Source: Piscinibacter sp. XHJ-5
Lineage (GTDB): Bacteria; Pseudomonadota; Gammaproteobacteria; Burkholderiales; Burkholderiaceae_C
Reading direction: 5' to 3'
Assembly (NCBI RefSeq): GCF_029855045.1
Contig: NZ_CP123228.1
Span: 1,798,001 to 1,862,000, forward strand
Length of the DNA stretch: 64,000 nucleotides
Below are positions 49,919 to 58,984 of the stretch, one piece after another. Each line of letters begins with the position of its first letter. The stretch's first letter is position 1. The notes beneath the pieces are model-generated. The model saw nothing but the letters and a program-made list of their open reading frames with translations, was not told where the DNA came from and did not search any database. A program made the translations under genes and the position numbers.

Positions 49919-50185
49919 TCAGTGCGTTTCTGAGAAGTTTCGGCTGTTGAAGATGCGGCCGGCCATGCGAGCGAGCATGCTGGACTCGGCGCGCGCCGGC
50001 ATCGGCGCAGGGTCGATGAACACGCTGGCGTTGCCGAGCTGGACGACCGTCAAGGGAGTTCCGATCTGGGCGCGCACTTCGGCGCGCGTCAGGGTGCTCG
50101 GCGGATCGACGAACTGCGTCGCCTCGCTGGCGAATGTTGCGGTCGTGGCAGCGGCAAGGAAAAGGGTCGCGAAGACGGTCTTCAT
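49919..50185 (-). CDS. Small exported protein, unknown function
   Basis: An 88-residue exported protein with a clear signal peptide (MKTVFATLFLAAATTATFASEA). The mature segment (STLTRAEVRAQIGTPLTVV then QLGNASVFIDPAP) recalls the LTRAEV pattern of DUF4148-type Burkholderiales proteins but is too divergent to assign. GGAG precedes the ATG. A strong hairpin follows the gene. No functional partner is evident. Confidence 0.7.
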   Translation of the reverse strand: MKTVFATLFLAAATTATFASEATQFVDPPSTLTRAEVRAQIGTPLTVVQLGNASVFIDPAPMPARAESSMLARMAGRIFNSRNFSETH

Positions 50186-50625
50186 GGAGGGCTCCTTAAG
50201 GGCAGCGGGTCCAGCAACGCAACTCGCGGCTGGTGCTGCTCCGTCGTGCGGCAAGAGCAAACCTGACGCAGGATGGCTCGTGAAACCCAAACGACATCAG
50301 AACGTGATCGTCGCGTGACGAACCTGGGCCCGAACGGTGGGCACGACCCGCGGCACGGTAAACCTGATGCTCGAAGCACTGGCTCGAGCTCCGACTCGGG
50401 CAGACGTGGCGTGAGGCATTGGGTGTCCGGCGAGGCGTCCTCAAGCTGAAGCCGTGACGCCGGGCCAGATGGCGCCTCCTCCATGGCAGCCCGGCCTGCT
50501 GACAAGCCATGGTTCGCTTCTTGCAATCTGCACGCGGGTCGCCCAGCGTCCGACGACCCACTGCCGCGGTGGCCCCTGGCCTGCGCGGCACTTCGCTCCA
50601 TCGTCAGCAACCCCGGAACCCCACA
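50186..50625. other. Intergenic region without recognisable gene
   Basis: These 440 bases separate the small exported-protein gene from the HPP gene. If the HPP start is taken at the ATG at 50509, the last 117 bases would be coding, but the added 39 residues look non-homologous. No RNA gene, repeat or clear promoter was recognised. Confidence 0.4.
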
Positions 50626-51138
50626 GTGTCTCGACATCCCGTCATCCGCTTCACATGGTGCCTCGTCGGCGCCGCCGCCGGAATCACGTTCGCCTTGTGG
50701 CTCGTGGCGCCGCCGATCTCGCCTTTTCTGCTTGCGTCGCTTGGTGGCTCCGCGGTCTTCCTCTTCGGCCTGACACGCGCTCCTGCAGCGCAACCGCGTG
50801 CGCTTTTCGGTGGTCACCTCGGTGGCGCCTTGATCGGCATCGTCTGCTACCAGAGTTTCGGCGAGGCCCCGTGGGTCTATGCGTTGGCGCAGGTCCTCAC
50901 GCTCGGATTCATGCTGCTCACGAAGACTGTTCATCCCCCGGCCGGTGCGAACCCTCTCATCATGGTTGCCGGACACGCGGGGTTTCATGCCCTGTGGAAC
51001 GTTGTTCTTGTGGGCGTGCTCGCCCTGGCGGCGATGGCATTTGTCTGGAGCCGCATGTTGCCCGGACTCGCCCGCTATCCGCTTGCCTGGCTCGAGCGAT
51101 CGCCGCCGTCCATTCTTTGGGGCGGTTGGAGCGACTAG
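50626..51138 (+). CDS. HPP-family integral membrane protein
   Basis: A 170-residue membrane protein with four to five helices and the family signature KTVHPPAGANPLIMV, which contains the name-giving HPP. Related segments are GGSAVFLFGLTRAPAAQPRA and GGHLGGALIGIVCYQSFG. Some plant and cyanobacterial HPP proteins transport nitrite; the bacterial role is open. A GTG start at 50626 (VSRHPVIRFTW) is chosen for homology; an ATG at 50509 would extend it by 39 residues. The stop codon TAG lies inside the ACTAGT end of the fold-back element that follows, so the native 3' end may have been replaced. Confidence 0.75.
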   Translation: MSRHPVIRFTWCLVGAAAGITFALWLVAPPISPFLLASLGGSAVFLFGLTRAPAAQPRALFGGHLGGALIGIVCYQSFGEAPWVYALAQVLTLGFMLLTKTVHPPAGANPLIMVAGHAGFHALWNVVLVGVLALAAMAFVWSRMLPGLARYPLAWLERSPPSILWGGWSD

Positions 51139-51303
51139 TTGTGGCCTGTAACGGCCGATTCGGAAGTGCCTGCCGCGCAGGCGACGCGCATGGCGGCGTT
51201 GCAAATGCTCGCGATGCCTACGGGCATCGCTGCGCTTTGCGCCTTGCCCTGCGCGCCGCCTGCGCGGTCTTCACTCCCGAATCGACCGTTACAGGCCACT
51301 AGT
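51134..51303. repeat. 170-bp fold-back (MITE-like) element
   Basis: The whole stretch is a near-perfect long inverted repeat. The ends are ACTAGTTGTGGCCTGTAACG (51134) and GTTACAGGCCACTAGT (to 51303); the outer 27-30 bases pair with one mismatch and a 3-base insertion in the left arm. The centre is GCGATGCC-TACG-GGCATCGC (51211-51230). Intermediate parts also pair (CCGCGCAGGCG on both arms). It has no coding capacity. CTAG at each end may be a target duplication or part of the terminal repeat. Confidence 0.7.
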
Positions 51304-51442
51304 AGCAGAGAGCAGGCAGACGCGAGGGTTTACAGAAATGTGACTTTCGAGCCGCGTCAGAGGACGAAAGACCGGACGACCAAGCATCGGCGCTCGAATT
51401 GCCGAGCTGCCCCGGTCCTTCACCTTCAACGAGGAGTCTCGA

Positions 51443-52555
51443 ATGAACGTTCACCGTCGACGCTTTGCCGTCCACGCTTCAGCTCTCGCGCTGGCCGCTG
51501 CCGTTGCCGCGCCGGCATCGGCTCACGATGGGGGCCATGGCTTTCACGCACGGAAGGTCTTCACCAGCACGAACTCGCCCGGCAACAACGAGCTTCTGGT
51601 CTTTGCCCAAGGCAGGAGCGGCGAACTGGTGCTGACGGCACGTGTGGCCACGCAGGGCCAGGGCACGGGCGCGGGCCTCGGCTCCCAGGGCGCCGTCACG
51701 CTCAGCACGGATGGACGGCATGTGTTCGTGGTCAATGCTCGCAGCAACACGGTGTCGACGTTCGTCGTCCGCGATGACGGCGTCGCACTCGCATCGGTGG
51801 TCGACTCGGGCGGCTTCCTGCCGATCAGCGTGACCGAAGACGACGGCATCGTCTACGTGCTCAATGCCGGCGGCGCCGGAAACGTGGCGGGGTTTCGCAA
51901 CCACCATGGCGAGCTGAGGCCGCTGACCGACGGGACGCGCCCGTTGTCGGCGTCGGGCGGCACGAACCCGGCCCAGGTCGGCTTCGGCGCCGATGGCGAG
52001 ATTCTCGTCGTCACGGAAAAGGCGACCAACCGCATCACGAGCTATCCGGTGCATCGCAACGGGGTGCTGGGCAAGGCGGTCGTGACGGCGTCGTCCGGCG
52101 CGACGCCGTTCGGATTCGCGTTCGACCGGCGCGACCACCTGATCGTGTCCGAGGCAACCGCCAGCGCAGCGTCTTCGTACTGCTTCGACGAGCGGTCCGC
52201 GACACCGACGCTGGTGAGCGCTTCCGTGCCGAACACGCAGGCTGCCGCGTGCTGGGTGGTGGTGACGCCCCACGGCAAGCACGCCTACACGGCCAATGCG
52301 GGCACCAGCACGCTCAGCAGCTACCGCATCGCGCGTTCGGGGCGGCTCGAGCTCGCGAACGCGGTGGCGGCGAGCACAGGCGCCAACGCAGGAGCGACGG
52401 ACATGGCGGTCTCGTCGGATGGGCGCTGGCTGTTTGCACTTGCGCCGCGCAGCCTGCAGATCGTTGCCTTCGAGCTCGCGCATGACGGCAGCTTGCTGCC
52501 GGCCGGCGCCGCTGGCGGGTTGCCGGCGGGAAGTGTGGGGCTGGCCGCCAACTGA
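51443..52555 (+). CDS. Exported lactonase-like beta-propeller protein
   Basis: A 370-residue exported protein. MNVHRRRFAVHASALALAAA is a signal peptide with an RRRF twin-arginine-like motif. The mature part is a seven-bladed propeller with the repeating patterns STDGRHVFVVNARSNTVSTF, GIVYVLNAGGAGNVAGF, HGKHAYTANAGTSTLSSY and SSDGRWLFALAPRSLQIVAF, as in 6-phosphogluconolactonase/3-carboxymuconate-cyclase-type proteins. A His-rich segment (AHDGGHGFHARK) follows the signal. AGGAG lies just upstream. The substrate is unknown and a non-enzymatic role is possible. Confidence 0.85.
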   Translation: MNVHRRRFAVHASALALAAAVAAPASAHDGGHGFHARKVFTSTNSPGNNELLVFAQGRSGELVLTARVATQGQGTGAGLGSQGAVTLSTDGRHVFVVNARSNTVSTFVVRDDGVALASVVDSGGFLPISVTEDDGIVYVLNAGGAGNVAGFRNHHGELRPLTDGTRPLSASGGTNPAQVGFGADGEILVVTEKATNRITSYPVHRNGVLGKAVVTASSGATPFGFAFDRRDHLIVSEATASAASSYCFDERSATPTLVSASVPNTQAAACWVVVTPHGKHAYTANAGTSTLSSYRIARSGRLELANAVAASTGANAGATDMAVSSDGRWLFALAPRSLQIVAFELAHDGSLLPAGAAGGLPAGSVGLAAN

Positions 52556-52607
52556 CGCGCGGACGCGCCGAACCGTGACAACGCCTCACCCGGGGCGTTC
52601 GATCCAA

Positions 52608-53258
52608 TCAGGACCTTCGGCCGCGGACCAGCCCCACGCTGCCGTGCTGCGGCATCACCGCGATCGCCATGCGCACCAGGTGCGACAGCGAGGTCGCGCC
52701 CATCTTCTCGATGATGTGGGCGCGATGCGTCTCCACCGTGCGAGTGGACAGTCCCAGCTCGTCGGCGATGAGCTTGTTCTGCCGGCCTTCGATCACCTGC
52801 GCCATCACCTGCTTCTCGCGCTCGGTGAGGCTCGCATACCGCCGTTGCAGCTCGCCGCGCTCGCCCGCCACGTCCTGCAGGTGCAGCGAGCGCTCGATGC
52901 CTTCGTGCACGCGGTCGAGCAGCGCCTGGTCGTGGAACGGCTTCTCCACGAAGTCCAGCGCACCGGCGCGCATTGCCCGCACGGCCATCTGGATGTCTCC
53001 ATGGCCGGTCATGACGATGACCGGCAGCGCGATGCCGGCTTGCGTCAGCCGCTCCTGCAGCTCGAGGCCGCTCATGCCGGGCAGTCGCACATCGACGACA
53101 AGACAACCGGGCGAGCCGCTCTCGTAGTCGGCGAGGAACTCCTGCGCCGACGCGTAGGTCCGCGACTTCAGGTTCACCGAGCGCATCAGAAGCGCGAGTG
53201 CCTGCCGCACATCGGCTTCGTCGTCGATCACGTGGACGATCGGCTCGGGCGCACTCAT
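52608..53258 (-). CDS. FixJ-type response regulator
   Basis: A 216-residue response regulator. The receiver domain (1-120) has acidic D12-D13, phospho-acceptor D56 (VVDVRLPGMSG), T84 (MTGHGD) and K106 (EKPFHD). The LuxR-type helix-turn-helix (about 140-200) reads LTEREKQVMAQVIEGRQNK and GLSTRTVETHRAHIIEKM. The start overlaps the stop of the histidine kinase by ATGA, forming a standard two-component pair. Targets are unknown. Confidence 0.95.
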   Translation of the reverse strand: MSAPEPIVHVIDDEADVRQALALLMRSVNLKSRTYASAQEFLADYESGSPGCLVVDVRLPGMSGLELQERLTQAGIALPVIVMTGHGDIQMAVRAMRAGALDFVEKPFHDQALLDRVHEGIERSLHLQDVAGERGELQRRYASLTEREKQVMAQVIEGRQNKLIADELGLSTRTVETHRAHIIEKMGATSLSHLVRMAIAVMPQHGSVGLVRGRRS

Positions 53259-55237
53259 GCGCTGTCTCCTGCGTCATCGGCGACCGCCGGCAGGGCGAGG
53301 TGGAACAACGCGCCGCCGCCAGTCTCGTCGAGCCACAAGCGTCCGCCGTGCGCTTCGGCGATCGAGCGGCTGAGCGCCAGGCCTACGCCCATTCCCCCCG
53401 GCTTGGTGGTGAAGAACGCGTCGAAGATGCGGGCCGCCGCGTCGGGCGAGACACCGGGTCCGCTGTCTTGCACGGACACCCACGCTTCGCGCCCTCGGCG
53501 CTGCGTCGATACCGTCAGCACGCGCTCCATGCTCTCGGCCTGCTGGATCGCCTCGATGCCGTTGCGCACGAGGTTCAGCACGATCTGCTCGACCTGGATC
53601 GGGTCGACATGAACCAGCGGCATCGCGTGGGTCGCCAGATCGAGGCGCAGCTGCACCCCGCACTGGCTCGCGTCGGCGCGACACAAGTCGATCACCTCCC
53701 GCACGAGGAAATTCGGGTCGACCGGCATGGCTTGCACTTCCTGCTGGGCAAGGAAGCCGCGCAGGCGCTGGATGATCTCGGCCGCGCGCTCGGCCTGGTT
53801 GGCAACACGCTCCAGCGTGTCGCCGAGCTCGTTCGGCCCCACGCCTGCGGCGAGCAGGCGACGGCACGCCTGGGCATAGGTGCGAACGGCAGTGAGCGGC
53901 TGGTTGATCTCGTGGGCGATCGCCGATCCCATCTCGCCCATCGCGCTGATGCGCCCCACGTGCGCGAGTTGCTGCAGATGCTGGCGTGCCTGCTCCTCGG
54001 CACGCAGGCGATCGGTGACGTCGCGGCCCGCGGCGATCACGGCGGTGATGCGGTTCTCATCGTCCACCATCGCCTTTTGCGACCAGGCGATGCAGCGCCA
54101 ACCTTGGGTGGTCGCCAGCCGCTCCTCGAAGTGCGCCTCATGCGGCGGCATCTCCAGCGACTGCCATGCCGCTTCGAACCGCCCACGATCTTCCTGGGCC
54201 ACGGCGGGCCTGAGGCGCGAACCCAGCAAGGCTTGCTCTTCCGCGCCGAAGAGACGGCAGAACGACGGGCTGACGAAGAGCAGCCGCTGCTGCCCGTCGA
54301 GCTTCACGACCACGTCGGTCTGGTGCTCCACCAGCAGCCGGTAGTGCTCCTCGCTTGCACGAAGCACGTCCTCTGCGCGCTTGCGACGCAGCTCGGCCGA
54401 CGCGCGCGAAACGAAGATCTGGAACAGCGGACTCGCGAGGATGGCGACGTCCAGCGGTCCCTCGGTCTCGAAGGCGACGTGACCGATGAGGAGGCGCCCG
54501 CTGGTGTCGAAGATGGGCGCGCCAAGGTAGCCGTCGAGGCGCAGGCGGCGGGCCCTGGGGTACAGCTCGCCGAGGCCGTCGCTGACGCAATAGACCCGGC
54601 CGTCGCGGATCGTGCGTTCGCATGGCGTGCCAGCGATCTCGAACTCGAAGTTCGGCCGCATTTCGGCGTCGTACCAATACGCCAGCGTGCGCACGCGCGT
54701 GATCGGCTGGTCCACGCATTCGGCGATGAAGGCGCGACGCAGGCCGAAGGCGGCCGCGAAGTGGCGGGTCAGCGTGTGGAAGAAGTCGTCTCCGGTCAGC
54801 GGCGCGGTGGCGCGAGCGATCCAGCGCAGCATCTCCTCGTTGCCTTGCCGGCGCGTCGGATCGCAGGCAATCAATGCGATCGCCTCGACACGATCGTCCG
54901 CATCGCGCAGCGGACGCAGGGAGATCTCCACGGGGACCGCATGGCCGTCGGGGCGACACAGCAGTGTGGCGCACGAGGCCCGCTCGCCCCGGCAGGCGGC
55001 CTCGAAGGCGGCGTCCCAGGCTGTGTGTTCGCCGTCGGCGATGCGCATGCGCCACGGATCGCCGGCGAACTCGGCCGCGTCGCGGCCCAGCAGCGCGGCG
55101 AGCGCGGGATTGGCCAGGCGCAGCATCCCCTGCGCATCGAGCAGGCCCACGCCATCGTCGACGGCGTCGAGGAGCATCCCCTGCAGGTCCCGCGTGTGCG
55201 GTTCGGGCGGCATCTCGGCGACGGCTTCGAGTGGCAT
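53255..55237 (-). CDS. PAS/GAF sensor histidine kinase
   Basis: A 660-residue cytoplasmic kinase without membrane helices. A PAS domain (about 20-125), GAF domain (about 145-285) and second PAS (about 295-410) precede HisKA with H442 (AIAHEINQPLTAVRTYAQA). The HATPase domain follows, with the N box LNLVRNGIEAI, G1 DSGPGV and G2 GMGVGLALS. This layout resembles FixL/TodS-type sensors; no haem-binding residue could be assigned. The ATG at 55237 is chosen for GGGAG at good spacing; earlier in-frame ATGs exist. It is divergent from the DUF692 gene 123 bases away. Confidence 0.92.
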   Translation of the reverse strand: MPLEAVAEMPPEPHTRDLQGMLLDAVDDGVGLLDAQGMLRLANPALAALLGRDAAEFAGDPWRMRIADGEHTAWDAAFEAACRGERASCATLLCRPDGHAVPVEISLRPLRDADDRVEAIALIACDPTRRQGNEEMLRWIARATAPLTGDDFFHTLTRHFAAAFGLRRAFIAECVDQPITRVRTLAYWYDAEMRPNFEFEIAGTPCERTIRDGRVYCVSDGLGELYPRARRLRLDGYLGAPIFDTSGRLLIGHVAFETEGPLDVAILASPLFQIFVSRASAELRRKRAEDVLRASEEHYRLLVEHQTDVVVKLDGQQRLLFVSPSFCRLFGAEEQALLGSRLRPAVAQEDRGRFEAAWQSLEMPPHEAHFEERLATTQGWRCIAWSQKAMVDDENRITAVIAAGRDVTDRLRAEEQARQHLQQLAHVGRISAMGEMGSAIAHEINQPLTAVRTYAQACRRLLAAGVGPNELGDTLERVANQAERAAEIIQRLRGFLAQQEVQAMPVDPNFLVREVIDLCRADASQCGVQLRLDLATHAMPLVHVDPIQVEQIVLNLVRNGIEAIQQAESMERVLTVSTQRRGREAWVSVQDSGPGVSPDAAARIFDAFFTTKPGGMGVGLALSRSIAEAHGGRLWLDETGGGALFHLALPAVADDAGDSA

Positions 55238-55360
55238 TCGGCGCTCCCCCAGACGACCCATTCTGACGCGGCCCTCGCCGCAAGGGAATCCGTAGTGGCC
55301 GAAGTGCAATGTCGGCAGTCACGGATGGCGGGGAAAGGGTGCGGCTTCTACAGTTTGCCA

Positions 55361-56242
55361 ATGGCGCCGACCCGAACCCGCCCCGCCTCCACAAGCCTCC
55401 TGACTCCCGGCGCAGGCATAGGCCTGCGCTCGCCCCACTACGGCAGCTTCCTGGAAACGCGCCCGGTGCTGCCGCTGGTGGAAGTGCACAGCGAGAATTT
55501 CTTCGGCGGCGGCCGGCATCTCGACGTGCTCATGCAAGTGCGTCGCGACACGCCGGTGAGTCTGCATGGCATCGGGCTGTCGATCGGCTCCGCCGACCCT
55601 TTGAGCGATCGTCACCTCGCGGCATTGCGATCGCTGGTCGATCGCGTCGAGCCGGCGCTCGTCTCCGACCATCTGTGCTGGGGCTCGGTGGGTGGCGTCC
55701 ACGTCAACGACCTGCTGCCGTTGCCGTACACGCGAGAGGCGCTGGCGCATGTCGCCGCGCGCATCGAACAGGTGCAGGACACGCTCGGCAGGCGCTTGCT
55801 CATCGAGAACGTGTCCAGCTACCTGGAGTTCCGCGGCGCCGACATGCCGGAGTGGGCGTTCCTTGCCGAGCTCGTGGGGCGCACGGGTTGTGCGCTGCTG
55901 CTGGACGTCAACAACATCCACGTCAGTGCATCCAATCACGGCTTCGATGCGCTGGCCTACCTGGACGCGATCCCGCCCGACGCGGTGATGGAGATGCATC
56001 TGGCCGGCTACAGCGTGAACCGCGTGCCCCTCGAGGACGGCGGCGAGATGGAGATCCTCATCGACACCCACAGCCGAGCGGTTGCCGAGCCCGTGTGGTC
56101 GCTGTACGAGGAAACACTGCGCCGCATCGGGCCCCGCACCACCATCGTCGAGTGGGACGCCGACCTGCCGCCGTTGCCCGTGCTGCTCGACGAAGCGGCG
56201 CATGCCGACAGGCGACTGCATGCCCATGGCCACGCTGCGTGA
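55361..56242 (+). CDS. bufB: DUF692 multinuclear-iron maturase (BufB/HvfB/MbnB family)
   Basis: A 293-residue TIM-barrel DUF692 protein. Diagnostic motifs are GIGLRSPHYG, LVEVHSENFFGGG, SLHGIGLSIGSADPL, VSDHLCWGSV, LLIENVSSYLEF, LLDVNNIHVSASNHG and MEMHLAGYS, supplying the His/Asp/Glu ligands of the iron cluster. MbnB, TglH and bufferin-type BufB modify cysteines of a precursor peptide, BufB making thiooxazoles in copper-binding bufferins. It overlaps the DUF2063 gene by 23 bases. No DUF2282 precursor lies directly upstream; one is at 58985-59293 on the other strand. An alternative start lies 36 bases upstream. Confidence 0.9.
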   Translation: MAPTRTRPASTSLLTPGAGIGLRSPHYGSFLETRPVLPLVEVHSENFFGGGRHLDVLMQVRRDTPVSLHGIGLSIGSADPLSDRHLAALRSLVDRVEPALVSDHLCWGSVGGVHVNDLLPLPYTREALAHVAARIEQVQDTLGRRLLIENVSSYLEFRGADMPEWAFLAELVGRTGCALLLDVNNIHVSASNHGFDALAYLDAIPPDAVMEMHLAGYSVNRVPLEDGGEMEILIDTHSRAVAEPVWSLYEETLRRIGPRTTIVEWDADLPPLPVLLDEAAHADRRLHAHGHAA

Positions 56243-57020
56243 GCTGCAAGCGGAGATGCTGGAGGCGCTTTTCGAGCGCTCGGACCGGGCCGCCCGCCAT
56301 GTGGTGCCACGCGGCCTGGCGCCGCAGCGCCGGCTCGACATTTACCGCCACAACCTCTTCGGCAGCCTCACCGATGCGCTGGCGGCTGTGTACCCCACCA
56401 TCGCGGCGCTGGTCGGAGACGGATTCTTCCGCTTCGCCGCGCATGAGTTCATCGTCGCGCATCCGCCCCGGTCTGGAAACCTGCATGAGTTCGGCGGCGA
56501 GTTGCCGGCCTTCATCGAGCGGTTCGAGCCCGCGCGCGAACTGTCGTACCTCGCCGACAGTGCCCGGCTCGACTGGGCGTGGCACGCCGTCTTCCATACC
56601 GAGAGCGCACGCGGTGCGGACGCGGCCGCCGTGCTGGCGCAGATCGCCGCGATGCCGGATGACGCACGCCCGGCGTTGCGCCTTCGATGGCAACCGGCGG
56701 CGCGGCTCGTGGCGTCGCCTTACCCGATCGTGCGCATCTGGCAGGCACATCAGTCGCCGATGTCGGATGACGACGGACCGCTGGTCGACCTGGACGCCGG
56801 TGGCGAATCCGTTCTGGTGGTTCAGCGCGCCGGCGAGGTCGAGCTGGAACTGCTGACGCCTGCCGAGTTTGCGCTGCTCGACGGGCTGTCGCGCGGCGCG
56901 CCGTTGGGCAACGCCGTGTCGGCGGCGCTGGCCATCGATGCGGGGTTCGATGTCGCGGGAGCGATCGCCCACCACCTGGCGGTGGGGACGCTGGTTTGCC
57001 TGGAAATGCCAGCCGCATGA
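56220..57020 (+). CDS. bufC: DUF2063 partner protein (BufC/HvfC family)
   Basis: A 266-residue DUF2063 protein, the usual partner of DUF692 enzymes. The N-terminal domain contains RLDIYRHNLFGSLTDALAAVYP and the GDGFFRFAAHEFI segment; the C-terminal winged-helix-like part recruits peptides (LTPAEFALLDGLSRGAPL). It probably delivers the precursor to the DUF692 enzyme. The ATG at 56220 overlaps the end of that gene (ATG at 56226 is an alternative). Its stop overlaps the next start by ATGA. Confidence 0.9.
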   Translation: MPMATLRELQAEMLEALFERSDRAARHVVPRGLAPQRRLDIYRHNLFGSLTDALAAVYPTIAALVGDGFFRFAAHEFIVAHPPRSGNLHEFGGELPAFIERFEPARELSYLADSARLDWAWHAVFHTESARGADAAAVLAQIAAMPDDARPALRLRWQPAARLVASPYPIVRIWQAHQSPMSDDDGPLVDLDAGGESVLVVQRAGEVELELLTPAEFALLDGLSRGAPLGNAVSAALAIDAGFDVAGAIAHHLAVGTLVCLEMPAA

Positions 57021-57715
57021 GTGCCCAGACCACCGACGTGGCTTCGCCGCTTGTCGCTGGCGAGCGTGCGCTGCGCGCCGCCGCGCTGTTCGCCGAAGCG
57101 GCGATGCGCACGCTGGCCACGCGCCCTTGCTTTCACGCCGCGTTGTGCGGCGGCGCCGTACTCGGCGCGATGCTGTCAGCGCTTGCTCGGCTGCCGGCCT
57201 TCCGGCGACTTGACTGGCGCCATGTGCATCTGTTCGCGGTGGACGACTCGTGGGACGAGACGTCAATCCATGAACTCGCCGCCTGCCCCGTGCCGCGCGA
57301 TCATGTGCAGCGTCCTCGCAGCGCCGACATTGCTCGCGCCGATGCTGCGCGTCGCTACGAGCAGGCGATCGCGGCGCAGTTCGGCCTGCGCGCAGGCGAG
57401 TTGCCGGTCTTCGACTTCGTCCTGCTGGAAGTGGGCGCCGATGGGCGCGTCGCCGGTTTCGTGCAGGAGGAGACCGCCGCGGCCAACGTGACGCGCCTCG
57501 TGGTGACCCACCCCCGCGGCGAGCCGCGCGTCGCATTGGCGCTGCCGGTGATCAACGCAGCGCGGACGATGGCGCTCGTGTGCGACCGGCCATGCCCCGC
57601 GCTGCTCAATCCGCAAGGTGAGCTTCACCTCCTGTCGCCGAGCACCGCCAGGTCCAGGGGCGCAGCCACTCCGTTCACCGGCCGCGCCTCGCGAAGTTCC
57701 TTGCCGCCGACGTAA
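57017..57715 (+). CDS. Divergent 6-phosphogluconolactonase-like protein
   Basis: A 232-residue protein weakly resembling 6-phosphogluconolactonase/glucosamine-6-phosphate isomerase. LCGGAVLGAMLSAL stands where SGGSTP-type loops occur and HVHLFAVDDSWDETSIH where the WGDER segment occurs. FDFVLLEVGADGRVAGF replaces the usual GMGxDGH, with the catalytic His changed to Arg. It is probably not an active lactonase. The start is coupled to the DUF2063 gene by ATGA. The last 91 bases overlap the convergent cyclase gene, and the final 25 residues look like antisense translation, so the original stop may be lost. Confidence 0.65.
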   Translation: MSAQTTDVASPLVAGERALRAAALFAEAAMRTLATRPCFHAALCGGAVLGAMLSALARLPAFRRLDWRHVHLFAVDDSWDETSIHELAACPVPRDHVQRPRSADIARADAARRYEQAIAAQFGLRAGELPVFDFVLLEVGADGRVAGFVQEETAAANVTRLVVTHPRGEPRVALALPVINAARTMALVCDRPCPALLNPQGELHLLSPSTARSRGAATPFTGRASRSSLPPT

Positions 57716-58980
57716 CCCTGCGACAACGCCAGCTCGTAGGCGATTCGCGTGGTGATGGCACGCGTCTTCTCGGCCTTGTTGTGCTTCTCCAGCTTGGCCG
57801 CCAGGTTCACGGCGTCGCCGATCACGGTGTATTCGAGGCGCGTGTCGTCACCGATGATGCCGAAGACAACTGGGCCCGTGGCGAGGCCGCCGCCGACATC
57901 CGGCGCGACCTGGCCAGCCTGCAAGCGCGCGGCGCGCCATTGATCGACCGCGACGAGGATGGCATCGACGGCACGCAGGGCCCGCGCCGCGTACTGCGGG
58001 TCAGGCGCCACGGCGCCGAAGCTCGCGAGGATCCCGTCGCCCATGAACTTGTCGATGCTTCCGCCGTGCCGCTTGATGAGGGGGACGGTGAGCCGCTGGT
58101 ATTCACCGAGGAGTGCGATCAGCTCGGTGGGTGTGAGCCGCATCGCGGCGTCGGTGAAGCCACGCATGTCGAGGAACAGGATCGCGGCGTCGCGCTGCTC
58201 GCCTTGTCCCGCCGTCACGTCGGCCTCGGACCCCGTGATGCGGCGCGCCACCGAGTCGTCGAAGAAGAGCGACAGGTCGGCCACCGCGCGCTGCTGCGCC
58301 ACGGCGCGTTCGAGCAGGTGTCGGGCGCGCCCGATGGCGAGCGCCAGAATGCCGGTGACCACGACGACGGCCAGGATCTTGTCGAACTCGCCGCCCAGGT
58401 GGATCTGGATCGATCTCAGCGAGGTCACGTAGTCCCAGGTGATCGGGTTGTCGGGAGCATGTTGCACGGCGAAAGCGACGAGCAGGGACCAGCCGATGGC
58501 CGCGGTCAGGCCCGAGACCACCACCCACGCCGGCTCGAAGCGCAGCGACCGCAAGCCGATCAGGATGAAGACATAGACGAACTGCGTGCTCTTCAGCGAG
58601 AACTGCGGTGGCTGTTCGTATTGCAGGTGGGTGGCCCAGATGACGAACAGCAGCACGACCATCTCGGCGATGACGCCAACCGCCAGCACCGGCCGACTGA
58701 GCTGCCCGGTCCAGGCGGTGTAAAGCCGCACGAGCGCGAGCAGCGCGAAGAACACCAGGCCGAGCGGGACCGCCTCGATCGGTGCGTCGGGCGAGAAGCC
58801 GGCCGGTGTCGAGGCGTACAGCGTCGCCAGCAGCACGACCAGCAGCAATTGCACGGCAGTCACCAGCAGCTCGGCGCGGAACTGCTCGCGTTCGAGCTCG
58901 CGCTGCACACGCAGCGGCAGGGGAGGACCGGCCGACGCGGGCGCGCCGGTGAACAGCCACGAGCGCAGCCGCATCAGCAT
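57625..58980 (-). CDS. Class III adenylate/guanylate cyclase, membrane-bound
   Basis: A 451-residue cyclase with about six membrane helices (about 38-230) followed by a catalytic domain (about 255-440). AAILFLDMRGFTDA carries the first metal Asp and IDKFMGDGILASFGA the second. EYTVIGDAVNLAAKLEKHNK supplies the transition-state Asn region, with an Ala-Lys in place of the usual Ala-Arg. The layout resembles six-helix-receptor-type cyclases. It lies 4 bases after the bufferin-like gene stop, suggesting co-transcription, and overlaps the 6PGL-like gene tail to tail. Confidence 0.9.
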   Translation of the reverse strand: MLMRLRSWLFTGAPASAGPPLPLRVQRELEREQFRAELLVTAVQLLLVVLLATLYASTPAGFSPDAPIEAVPLGLVFFALLALVRLYTAWTGQLSRPVLAVGVIAEMVVLLFVIWATHLQYEQPPQFSLKSTQFVYVFILIGLRSLRFEPAWVVVSGLTAAIGWSLLVAFAVQHAPDNPITWDYVTSLRSIQIHLGGEFDKILAVVVVTGILALAIGRARHLLERAVAQQRAVADLSLFFDDSVARRITGSEADVTAGQGEQRDAAILFLDMRGFTDAAMRLTPTELIALLGEYQRLTVPLIKRHGGSIDKFMGDGILASFGAVAPDPQYAARALRAVDAILVAVDQWRAARLQAGQVAPDVGGGLATGPVVFGIIGDDTRLEYTVIGDAVNLAAKLEKHNKAEKTRAITTRIAYELALSQGYVGGKELREARPVNGVAAPLDLAVLGDRR

Positions 58981-58984
58981 GGGT

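Noticed and set aside
50182..51204. 340-codon minus-strand frame over the HPP gene
   Set aside because: Arg/Glu-rich antisense translation spanning the fold-back element, no homology.
53198..55360. Very long plus-strand open frame opposite the histidine kinase, continuing into the DUF692 gene
   Set aside because: Composition is His/Arg/Gln/Ala-rich as expected for antisense of a GC-rich gene; only the part from 55361 matches a family.
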